Positions 1 through 6,209 of a stretch of 11,266 nt of DNA are shown here, piece by piece (the stretch's first letter is position 1; each line of letters begins with the position of its first letter). The DNA is taken from positions 1 through 11,266 of the forward strand of contig SDVU01000704.1 in assembly GCA_016256075.1 (NCBI GenBank), written 5' to 3'. Below the pieces are notes generated by a model. The model was given only the letters and a program-made list of their open reading frames with translations, ran no database searches and had not been told where the DNA came from. The position numbers and the translations under genes are program-made. This stretch comes from Dictyocoela muelleri (taxonomy: Eukaryota; Microsporidia).

Positions 1-42
1 CATTTAGGTTGAATTATTAGGCGCGGGGCTTATTAGAGTTAA

Positions 43-140
43 GTGTTGATTTGGAGGTGTAGATCTGGGGTGGGTGTAGATCTGGGGTGGGTGTTGATCT
101 GAGTGGGTGTCGATCTAGTGTGGGTGTCGATCTGGGGTTC
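43..140. repeat. 17-bp GT-rich minisatellite, about six units
   Basis: Tandem units of the form GTGTNGATCTGGGGTGG start at about 43, 57, 74, 91, 107 and 124. The units at 57 and 74 are identical; the outer ones are degenerate, and the first and fourth are shorter. The GATCT core and the leading GTGT are the best kept parts. No reading frame is involved. The array stands out because it is G-rich in an otherwise AT-rich region. The following 270 bases (141-410) hold nothing recognisable. Confidence 0.85.
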
Positions 141-410
141 GGAAATTATTAACATAAGATTTTTTGTAAAAATTATTGTATCGGTCTGTGCCTAGGTGCA
201 AGTTAAAATCTAATTGATAGATTTGGTGTGTAAATTTTATTAAAATTAATCTTTTGACGACTCAATCGCGATGGCCGTGTATTGGGCCACATTTAACATT
301 GCATAAAATCTTTTTTTCCGCAATTTTATATAAATTTTACTACATCTCTTTCTTTTTACGGATTCCTAACTTCATGATTTTCCTTTTATCAATTTTGTGA
401 TTTTTATTGC

Positions 411-860
411 ATATATTACATGTTGACAACATCCATTGCTGCCAGCACGGTGAGTTGTCTACCACCATAGTCTTTGAACCTTTTGTTCTTAGTGTTTCAA
501 TAATACGGCACTAATAAGCTTCTCAGAAGCTCGGCTGTATACGCTATTTTTGCTTTATAGATATATCCAGCAGCATAGATATAATTATAGGGTTTTCGCG
601 GTATTTAACTGCTTTTCTAGACGAGTAGCGTCACCGCAAACATTCAACACCTATTAAACCCCTTCTACTTTATTTTCATATTAGAGAAAGTCTTAATCAG
701 CCATAAAATACCAAAAGAACCGTATGTTACTACTATATTTCCATGGTTTTTGACCGCTTAATGTCATTCCTCATTATTTATAAAAGAGCGACATCTGCAG
801 TATTTGAACATCGATACTTAAATTTTACATTCAAGAGTGTTAACACCCGACCTATCTTGC
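411..860 (-). mobile_element. tRNA-derived SINE-like retroposon, copy A (oldest, degenerate)
   Basis: This copy runs on the minus strand, with its tRNA-like head near 860 and its AT-rich 3' tail near 411. It aligns along its length with the copies at 1108-1565 and 2011-2464. Shared landmarks are the 3' end ATGTTGACAACAT (420-432), the AATACG-CACTA block near 501-515, the block around CAGTCTTAATCAG near 690-703, and GACCGCTTAATGTCATTCC near 751-769. The head still shows AGTATCGATGTTCAAATAC (B-box region), but both A and B boxes depart from consensus. I could not find a convincing target duplication, so this is probably the oldest of the three. It carries no coding capacity and would depend on a LINE for mobility. 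Confidence 0.75.
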
Positions 861-1093
861 TTTTTTGGTTAAAATATAAAGGTATTTTGTTAGTTTTGAT
901 ATAAAGTTCAATAAATTAAAAAAAACATTTTTTATTTCAAATTGTAATTATTTTTTCTATCTGGATCAAAACATGTGCTTACATCAATAATTATTTCTGT
1001 GTTAGTTATTCGTTGTTTTTTTACACTTTGATTTGTTAAATTAGTCTCAGTGATGTTTGTAATTTTTAGTATAAGAAATGTTTTTTTTATGAT

Positions 1094-1107
1094 TAGTGAC
1101 AATGAGA
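1094..1107. repeat. Target-site duplication of SINE copy B, left
   Basis: TAGTGACAATGAGA directly abuts the tRNA-like head. It matches 13 of 14 bases of the repeat at 1566-1579 on the other side of the element. Confidence 0.85.
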
Positions 1108-1565
1108 GGGCCAGATAGCTCAGTTGTTAACACCCCTGGATGTAAATTTAAGTATCATTGTTCAAAACCCGCTGACTTCACACTTTAAAAAATAATGAGG
1201 GGATGAATTAAGCGGCCATAACTATACAATTATAGTTTAATATACAGTTTTACCAGTGCGGTATAGCTGATTAAGACTTGGTCTAATATGACAATGAAAC
1301 AGAAGGGACTCTCCTAGGTGTGGGGATGAGTGCGGCAACACATCTCAACAAAAAGTAGTGAAAAAACATAAATTCAGGTAAGCTAATAATTACCTATATC
1401 CTGCTGAGTCATTATTAAAGCGAAGATCGCCTACACAGCAGGACTTCTGGTAGCCTAGGAAGTGACGTATTATAAGAACAACAAGAACCAAAGGTCACAG
1501 ACAGACGGTAGGAGACAACTCCCCGAGTTGGCAGCTATGGATGTTGTCAACATATAATATATATA
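1108..1565 (+). mobile_element. tRNA-derived SINE-like retroposon, copy B
   Basis: The element begins with a tRNA-like head of about 70 bases: an A box TAGCTCAGTTG (1116-1126) and a B box containing GTTCAAAAC (1160-1168), at tRNA-like spacing. A body of about 380 bases follows, shared with copies A and C; it includes a well kept block, GTGGGGATGAGTGCGGC, near 1320. The copy ends in ATGTTGTCAACAT (1541-1553) and a short AT-repeat tail. It is flanked by 14-bp direct repeats TAGTGACAATGAGA (1094-1107) and TAGTGATAATGAGA (1566-1579), one mismatch, read as the target-site duplication. These are the hallmarks of a SINE: pol III promoter head, no ORF, simple tail, target duplication. Confidence 0.87.
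1116..1168 (+). promoter_or_regulatory. Internal RNA polymerase III promoter (A and B boxes) of SINE copy B
   Basis: TAGCTCAGTTG (1116-1126) fits the A-box consensus TRGYNNARNNG. GTTCAAAAC (1160-1168) fits the core B-box consensus GWTCRANNC. The gap of about 33 bases is what a tRNA gene without intron gives. In tRNAs and tRNA-derived SINEs these boxes recruit TFIIIC. Whether this copy is transcribed cannot be seen. Confidence 0.75.
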
Positions 1566-1579
1566 TAGTGATAATGAGA
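1566..1579. repeat. Target-site duplication of SINE copy B, right
   Basis: TAGTGATAATGAGA follows the AT-repeat tail of copy B. It differs by a single C/T change from the left repeat, which suggests moderate age since insertion. Confidence 0.85.
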
Positions 1580-1816
1580 TTAAAAAATATCGTAAAAAAG
1601 CTCATTTGTTTCGAAGGCTTTTCATAATATATATCTTGTTTTCATAACATATTATCCCTTTTTTTCTTTTCACCATCATGAATATGTCTAAATATAGATA
1701 ATCTCACATTTTTCTGTTAATTCAAGATTTTTTTCGTTCTGAACAATATTTAAGATGACATTCATACCTAACTACCTGCTTATATTTATATTATATAAAT
1801 ACATTATATAAAGAAG

Positions 1817-1887
1817 TTTCGGTTGATCTTTCTCTTAGGGTCACCTCTCTTAAAAACCCTTCTCTTTGAAACCCTCTCTGGAAAAAT
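1817..1887 (+). repeat. 15-bp tandem repeat array, left of the foldback element
   Basis: Starting at TTTCGGT, about four degenerate units of TCTCTTAGNGACCCT follow, ending in CTCTCTGGAAAAAT. A shorter array of the same design and orientation, with the same TTTCGGT lead and the same GAAAAAT exit, lies at 2905-2959 on the other side of the foldback element. The two arrays are therefore direct repeats bracketing it. Confidence 0.7.
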
Positions 1888-1996
1888 CTGGGGTTCAAAA
1901 ATCACTTCAGGTGATTTTTTGACGTCATCGCCTGAGAATTTTTACAAAAAAAAATATAATTTAAAATTATGAATTTTTTTTATCCAGCTACCAGTT

Positions 1997-2010
1997 ATGT
2001 GAAATTACTA
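1997..2010. repeat. Target-site duplication of SINE copy C, left
   Basis: ATGTGAAATTACTA is identical over 14 bases to 2465-2478. The same sequence in inverted, diverged form is present in the right arm of the foldback element (near 2780-2790), which shows that it was target DNA before the SINE arrived. Confidence 0.93.
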
Positions 2011-2464
2011 TATATATTACATGTTGACAACATCCATAGCTGCCAACCCGGAGAGTTGTTTCCTACCATGGTCTGTGACCTTTGGTTCTGTGTTCCAATA
2101 ATACGTCACTATCTAAGCTACCCAGGAGCCCAGCTGTATACGCGATCTTCGTTTCATCAATGACTCATCAAGATACATGTAATTAGTGGCTTTTCATGAA
2201 TTTTCATTTTTCACTACTTTTTTGTCGAGATGTGTCGCCGCACTCATCCCCACAACTAATAGAGTTCTTTTTGCTTCATTGTATATTATAACAAGTCTTA
2301 ATCAGTTATACCACACTGGAACAATTGTATATATACTATAATTATATAGTTATGACCGCTTAATGTCATTCCATCATTATTTATTAAAGAGTGTTGTCAG
2401 CGGGATTCGAACCACGATACTTAAATATTACATTTAAGAGTGTTGACCATTGAGCTATCTGGGA
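2011..2464 (-). mobile_element. tRNA-derived SINE-like retroposon, copy C (best preserved)
   Basis: This copy reads on the minus strand from a tRNA-like head (about 2395-2464) to an AT-repeat tail (2011-2020). The B box is a perfect GGTTCGAATCC (plus strand 2403-2413) and the A box is TAGCTCAATGG (plus 2447-2457). Between the boxes a CTTAAAT/ATTTAAG hairpin sits where a tRNA anticodon arm would be. The body matches copy B by eye over about three quarters of positions, with strong blocks around GTGGGGATGAGTGCGGC and GAACCAAAGGTCACAGAC. The 3' end carries ATGTTGACAACAT (2021-2033). It lies between perfect 14-bp target duplications and inside a foldback element. Intact boxes and perfect duplications make it the youngest of the three. 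Confidence 0.9.
2403..2457 (-). promoter_or_regulatory. Internal RNA polymerase III promoter (A and B boxes) of SINE copy C
   Basis: On the minus strand TAGCTCAATGG (A box, plus coordinates 2447-2457) is followed 33 bases later by GGTTCGAATCC (B box, 2403-2413), an exact match to the B-box consensus. This is the strongest evidence in the window that the family descends from a tRNA. Confidence 0.82.
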
Positions 2465-2478
2465 ATGTGAAATTACTA
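2465..2478. repeat. Target-site duplication of SINE copy C, right
   Basis: ATGTGAAATTACTA abuts the head end of copy C and is identical to 1997-2010. Confidence 0.93.
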
Positions 2479-2849
2479 CTTTTATAGAATTTACACAATA
2501 ATAAGTGACATATTATTCTAGCATTCATTTAAGCCCGTCATCTTTTTGATTGGTACTCTCGAATATGATGACAAAGGCAATTTATGTTATACAAAAAAAT
2601 ATCCGAACAAACAGGGGCCAGTCTTTTTTATTAAACTGGGCTTATTAAAAAACAGTCTTTAGCATAACATAAATTGCTTTTGCCATCATATTCTAGAGTA
2701 CCAACAAAAAAGATGAAGGAGTTAAATGAATATTAGAATACATAGCACTTAAAATTGTGTAAACCCCTTAAAAAGTCGTAATTTCTACGACTGGTAACTC
2801 GATAAAAAATTTATAAGTTTAAATTTTATTTTTTGTGATTAAAATTCTC

Positions 2850-2875
2850 AGGTGATTTTTCGGCAAAAATCACCT
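2850..2875. repeat. Perfect terminal palindrome of the foldback element
   Basis: AGGTGATTTTT (2850-2860) and AAAAATCACCT (2865-2875) form 11-bp perfect arms around a CGGC loop at the outer edge of the right arm. The left edge (about 1901-1935) carries a decayed version. Confidence 0.8.
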
Positions 2876-2904
2876 TAGATTATTTTTTATCACAACGAAA
2901 AAAT

Positions 2905-2959
2905 TTTCGGTACATCTCTCTTAGTGACCCTTCTCTTAGAGACCCCTCTCTGAAAAAAT
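2905..2959 (+). repeat. 15-bp tandem repeat array, right of the foldback element
   Basis: TTTCGGT leads into about three units of TCTCTTAGNGACCC and ends in CTCTCTGAAAAAAT. It has the same orientation and order as the array at 1817-1887. Confidence 0.7.
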
Positions 2960-3038
2960 ATCACAAACTACGAAATTTGGAAACTGTAAAAGATAATAAA
3001 TTTTTCCTTTATAATCTTTTGTACATATTTTAATAAAC

Positions 3039-3119
3039 AGTGTTTAAGATAAACGGCTATTACCCAGTTTAGATAATTTATTACAGAATTTAAACACTAC
3101 TAACCTCGTAATAGCGGTT
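3039..3119. repeat. Two interlocked inverted repeats (pseudoknot-like order)
   Basis: AGTGTTTAA (3039-3047) pairs with TTAAACACT (3090-3098), perfect over 9 bp. AACGGCTATTAC (3052-3063) pairs with GTAATAGCGGTT (3108-3119), 11 of 12. The arms alternate (1, 2, 1', 2'), so as RNA they would make a pseudoknot rather than two simple hairpins. There is no coding frame here and no known RNA family that I recognise. It may equally be two overlapping palindromic repeat fragments. Confidence 0.5.
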
Positions 3120-3159
3120 ATTTTTAAACCCGATTTTTACATATATGTATATAAAATGA

Positions 3160-3480
3160 TATGAAGAGAATAAAAAACATCCCTTAAGTTGTCAAATTTG
3201 GTAGCTTGTATTTTTTTAGAGGGACTCTAATTGAGAGCAAACCCGAATTACTTTACTTAAAAAAATATATTAAAACAATACTTATCAAAATTTTCGGTGA
3301 GTTCTTTCCTACTCGCGCCAAAACACTGCGCGAGAACTCGCTTACGACTTATCTTGCAGTAATTTTTGAAAACTGTTGTTTTTTTAGAAAACAACGCTTA
3401 AAAAGCGAGGGGCGCGTAAAAAGCGGGGTTCCCGTCAAAAGTGAATGTGGATAATAAATAAAGTGCAAATAAATTTGTTT
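3160..3480. other. GC-richer patch with nested hairpins; no supported gene
   Basis: This stretch is visibly richer in GC than its surroundings. CTCGCGC (3312-3318) and GCGCGAG (3328-3334) form a perfect 7-bp stem, overlapped by GAGTTCT/AGAACTC (3299-3305, 3333-3339). GTTGTTTT/AAAACAAC (3375-3382, 3388-3395) is a perfect 8-bp stem with a 5-base loop, followed by GCTTAAAAAGC. An open frame from about 3206 to 3454 lacks an ATG start, has no recognisable motif and no CCC signal, so I do not call it a gene. The region could be a fragment of an unidentified repeat. Confidence 0.4.
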
Positions 3481-4100
3481 GAAAAAAACTAATGTGCGGA
3501 AAAAACGAAGGTTAAGTGTAATTATTTTGATATTTTGTAATTTTTCAAGGATTTATTTTTTAAGGTAATAGACAGGTTACGCTATACACATATGAATGTC
3601 TTTTAGCATTAAATTAAGCCCCTTGTAATTTGTAGAATTTTTTAAACTTATTTAATCATTCGATTTTTTATATTGTTCACCGACGTAAATATTAAATTTA
3701 AGATAAATTAAATTAATAAAAGAAAATTCTCTAAAAGGTTTTATTATCACGGTAAAGTAGCATTATTATTTTTTTATTTTTATTATATTTGAATCATATA
3801 GATATATAGAACTATTTTTTTTCGTAAAATATTAAAATTTATACATTTCAAATTAAAATAAAATACATCAAAAAACGATATTTTTGAACATACAGTTTTA
3901 AACAAATTTAGAATATAAACATGTAGATTTGATTTAAGTATTATTTTGAAAACATGCTATTCAAATGCTATATGAAATTTACAAAACCTAGAAAATGTGC
4001 AAAGTAATATAAAAAATTAATATAAAAATCATATTTTTTTATTTTTGTGAATAAAAAAATATAAACCTGAAAAATGATAGTTTTTAATACCAAATCATCG
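3481..4100. other. AT-rich intergenic region, nothing recognised
   Basis: The sequence is long A and T runs with frequent stops in all frames. I see no tRNA, no rRNA, no conserved motif and no clear repeat. It separates the foldback/SINE cluster from the 3' end of the UBC7-like gene. Confidence 0.6.
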
Positions 4101-4106
4101 TTTATT
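4101..4106 (-). terminator. AATAAA overlapping the UBC7 stop codon
   Basis: The end of the gene reads CCTAAATAAACG on the minus strand, so the TAA stop lies inside an AATAAA. Polyadenylation signals at or inside the stop codon are typical of compact microsporidian genes. Processing at this site is inferred, not shown. Confidence 0.5.
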
Positions 4107-4638
4107 TAGGAATCTTGACATTATTATCTCGAGCTAACCTTTTAACATGCCGTTTATACGCTTCTATATCTCGCATGTATAGAGTTGAAGCATCAACATT
4201 TGCAGGGGACTCTGTATTTGGTTCATTAAGAAGATTAATGACGGAAATAATGACAGAATGTATACAATACACTGGTGACCATTTTTCATCAGGTTTCTCA
4301 TAATTTGAAGGATCATTATCAGCGAGATGCAAAATACTAATACAGACAGTACCATCTTTATAAATATTAGGGTGAAACATTTGTGTGATAAATCGCACTT
4401 GTGGTGGGAAAATTGGATATTCTCTCGGAAACTCAATTGTAGCATGCATAACACATCCATCATATAAACTACCCTCTGATCCTCTTATATAAATGTCCCA
4501 GATAGAATAATCTTTAATACCATTATACGTCCTAGGTCTCGCCACAAATTCATTAATAGTATTATCTTTAAGCATTTGTCGTTCTTCGGTCATTAGTCTT
4601 TTCAGGGCTGATGGTGAGAGTTTGCGTGATTCTACCAT
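4102..4638 (-). CDS. UBC7: Ubiquitin-conjugating enzyme E2, UBC7/UBE2G type
   Basis: The 178-residue product is a complete E2 fold. It takes activated ubiquitin from E1 as a thioester on a cysteine and passes it to substrate with an E3. The family signature is clear: PREYPIFPP (71-79), HPNI (89-92), and the active-site cysteine C99 in GTVCISILH. The acidic insertion after the active site (about 104-118, ADNDPSNYEKPDE) is typical of UBC7/UBE2G and CDC34 enzymes. The SPANVDAS helix start (144-151) matches UBE2G1. UBC7 acts at the ER membrane in ER-associated degradation. The protein is slightly longer than the usual 165-170 residues because of an N-terminal extension of about ten residues. It is one exon with no breaks. 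The start is supported by a CCC motif 3 bases upstream. There is no operon partner; both sides are repeats. Assignment to UBC7 rather than CDC34 rests on SPANVDA and overall length. Confidence 0.95.
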   Translation of the reverse strand: MVESRKLSPSALKRLMTEERQMLKDNTINEFVARPRTYNGIKDYSIWDIYIRGSEGSLYDGCVMHATIEFPREYPIFPPQVRFITQMFHPNIYKDGTVCISILHLADNDPSNYEKPDEKWSPVYCIHSVIISVINLLNEPNTESPANVDASTLYMRDIEAYKRHVKRLARDNNVKIPK

Positions 4639-4641
4639 TGA

Positions 4642-4644
4642 GGG
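4642..4644 (-). promoter_or_regulatory. CCC motif just upstream of the UBC7 start
   Basis: On the minus strand the start reads CAACCCTCAATG. A C-rich triplet within a few bases of the ATG is a known feature of many microsporidian genes, where it is thought to mark transcription or translation start. It supports both the chosen ATG and the lineage call. Confidence 0.6.
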
Positions 4645-4736
4645 TTGAATATTAAATTTATTTTTGTCATTAATTTTTAAATTCTAATTTTTTAATTTTT
4701 AATTGTTTTGATTTTTTTTTGCAAATTTTGTGATTT

Positions 4737-4807
4737 TTATAAATTCTGATTGTTATAAATCCCAATTGTTATAAATCTTGATATTTATAAATTTTTATTT
4801 ATAATTC
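4737..4807. repeat. 16-bp tandem repeat upstream of UBC7
   Basis: Three full units start at 4737, 4753 and 4769, each beginning TTATAAAT followed by eight less constant bases (TCTGATTG, CCCAATTG, CTTGATAT). Shorter, more degenerate units begin at 4785 and 4799. The array is about 100 bases upstream of the UBC7 start. It could be plain slippage of AT-rich DNA. The rest of 4639-5080 is AT-rich with no other recognisable feature. Confidence 0.7.
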
Positions 4808-5080
4808 TATTTTTCCTCATTATATTCATTTTTGAAGTTTAATTTAAAAATTTATTTTTGTTAAAAATCAAAAAAGTTATTATTTTAAAAAAATTCACTG
4901 AATGAAATGAGTTTTTGACATGCGGTAGATTTCGATTTTTCAAGCACTTTTTTTGCAAAATAAAAAGTCGATATTCTTAAAAAACAAGCCTTTATTAAAT
5001 AAATAAATCCCCAATGTTTATTGTTATTTAATTATATTTTTAAGGGAATTTTTTATTGGTTATTCGAATCTCTGGCGCTG

Positions 5081-5148
5081 GTTAAGAATCTAGGAAAATT
5101 TTGAAATTCTAATATTTTGATTTTTTTTAATTTTCCTAGATTATTAAC
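5081..5148. repeat. 20-bp inverted repeat (long hairpin)
   Basis: GTTAAGAATCTAGGAAAATT (5081-5100) and AATTTTCCTAGATTATTAAC (5129-5148) are complementary at 19 of 20 positions around a 28-base spacer. It lies just upstream of the decayed Merlin-like gene and could be one of its ends or an unrelated short foldback. Confidence 0.75.
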
Positions 5149-5169
5149 TAAAAGTATTTTTCAAATAAT

Positions 5170-5940
5170 TATTATTATCCCATGGTATAACGTGAGAAAA
5201 TATAGATATTTATTCTGATATTTTTTGGATGGTAATAAATCTATAGAATTTATGGATATAATGGGGTTTTGAACTAAAAGAAATTGCAATGGATGTATAA
5301 ATATACCAATGAAATTTATAACGATACAAACCGTAATAATATTTTTTAAATGTACACACTGCAGAAAAAAATAGTTATTTAAACGGCACATTTTTCAAAA
5401 ATACTAAAAAATATACATTTTATTAAGGCTAATATATGTATTTGTGGGAAATTTTGATATATCTAGGATGTCTTGATAACCGAATTATCAAAAAACACTA
5501 TTTTTGATTCACTAAATAATATAAATATTATTAAGTCAAAAGCTCATATAATATTTAGTAAAATAGAAGAACAAGATTTCAGGGTGTAAATAAATTAAAC
5601 TGTGATAGTATAGCTAAGATTATAACGAATCCGATTAATACTCTTGATGATGACGGAAATAGCGAAATACAAAAGCTAATATGTGTTATTGAAGAAATTG
5701 ATGAAAAAAATTATGATTATAACTAATAAACATATATCAACTTTTTATGATGTTTTGTTGCACATGTTAATGCAAGTAGTATCTCATTACTTAATGACAT
5801 CCTTCATATCCTTCAGCTTTCGTAATAAATAATATACAGTATATAATAGTGCCTCATTCCGAGGGCTTTAGCAATATAAATGGTGACAACCCAAATTTCA
5901 TTAAAATCTCTAGTCATATCTGAAATTGCCTACAAAATAA
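5170..5940 (+). pseudogene. Decayed Merlin/ISXO2-like transposase 1
   Basis: Several plus-strand frames give, in order, the parts of a Merlin (IS1595/ISXO2-like) DDE transposase. First is a zinc ribbon: CNGC (5285-5296), 18 residues, then CTHC (5351-5362) followed by RKK, preceded by FMDIMGF. Next are a helical segment (LLRLIYVFVGNFDIS near 5425-5455) and a helix-turn-helix-like part (ELSKNTIFDSLNNI near 5480-5520). The segment KIITNPINTLDDD (about 5615-5655) matches the start of the catalytic domain, where the usual IDET has become LNCDS. The end carries HSEGFSNINGDNPNF (about 5855-5900), the HS-GF-N-N-GDNTN motif before the last catalytic E. In-frame stops occur in the N-terminal half and at least three frame changes are needed, so it is long dead. 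Its subfamily differs from the copy at 7490-8251. No terminal repeats could be assigned. Confidence 0.62.
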
Positions 5941-6209
5941 TAAAAATTAAATTAATACCCCTCTAAATTTTACAAAAAATTAACAACAAAGCATGTAATT
6001 TAATATCAAAAATATTGGATTTAAAGATATTGTTTGATTTTATTATCGTTTAAACCCGTTTTTTTAAATAAATAAAAAGATTAAATTTTTATACAAACTA
6101 CCATTTAAGACTAATATTACGCATTTATACGATAAAAAAATCTAATTTATAAAAATTTAATTATAAAACTAATAAATTATCAATTCCTGAAATCAATTTA
6201 TTATACCTT
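5941..6209. other. AT-rich gap between decayed transposases
   Basis: No motif or clear repeat is visible. It probably contains the worn ends of the Merlin-like element on the left and the MULE-like element on the right. Confidence 0.5.

Larger units (their letters stand above)
1909..2875. mobile_element. Foldback (long inverted-repeat) element, interrupted by SINE copy C
   Basis: After removing the SINE and one target copy (468 bases), 1909-2591 is an inverted copy of 2661-2875, each about 215 bases. The inner part is clearest: ACTCTCGAATATGATG near 2555 pairs with CATCATATTCTAGAGT near 2685, and TTTACACAAT near 2490 with ATTGTGTAAA near 2754. The outer part pairs CCTGAGAATTTT near 1931 with AAAATTCTCAGG near 2841. 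The spacer is 2592-2660. No transposase frame is present, so this is a non-autonomous foldback/MITE-type element or a large palindromic duplication. The arms have diverged, so it is old; the SINE insertion in its left arm came later. I see no short target duplication. Confidence 0.75.

Noticed and set aside
1600-1800. Possible FLYWCH-like scrap on the minus strand (VKRKKGIICYENKIYIM)
   Set aside because: No cysteine/histidine pattern follows and no transposase motifs lie next to it; too weak to call.
1969-2163. 64-codon plus-strand open frame
   Set aside because: It runs from the foldback arm across the target duplication into the antisense strand of the SINE; it is a by-product of the insertion.
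2145-2195. Hammerhead ribozyme-like core (TTGATGAGTC ... CGAAG) on the minus strand of SINE copy C
   Set aside because: The equivalent positions in copies A and B read CTGCTGG and CTGCTGA rather than CTGATGA, and stem II is not kept in any copy. The match looks accidental or at best a decayed trace.
2390-2464. Genuine tRNA gene
   Set aside because: A and B boxes are present, but the T stem does not pair and no proper acceptor stem forms. The same block heads a dispersed repeat with target duplications, so it is a SINE head.
3206-3454. 82-codon plus-strand open frame
   Set aside because: It starts at TTG rather than ATG, has no motif or upstream CCC signal, and is low-complexity lysine/phenylalanine-rich sequence expected from this composition.
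5161-5391. 76-codon minus-strand open frame with hydrophobic stretches
   Set aside because: It lies opposite the zinc-ribbon region of the decayed Merlin-like gene and reads as isoleucine-rich noise.
5730-5960. Cyclin-like scraps on the minus strand (NEILLALTCATKHHKKL)
   Set aside because: The plus strand of the same DNA carries the HSEGF-GDNPN block in the order expected for the Merlin-like gene, which explains the region better. The cyclin resemblance is an antisense effect.
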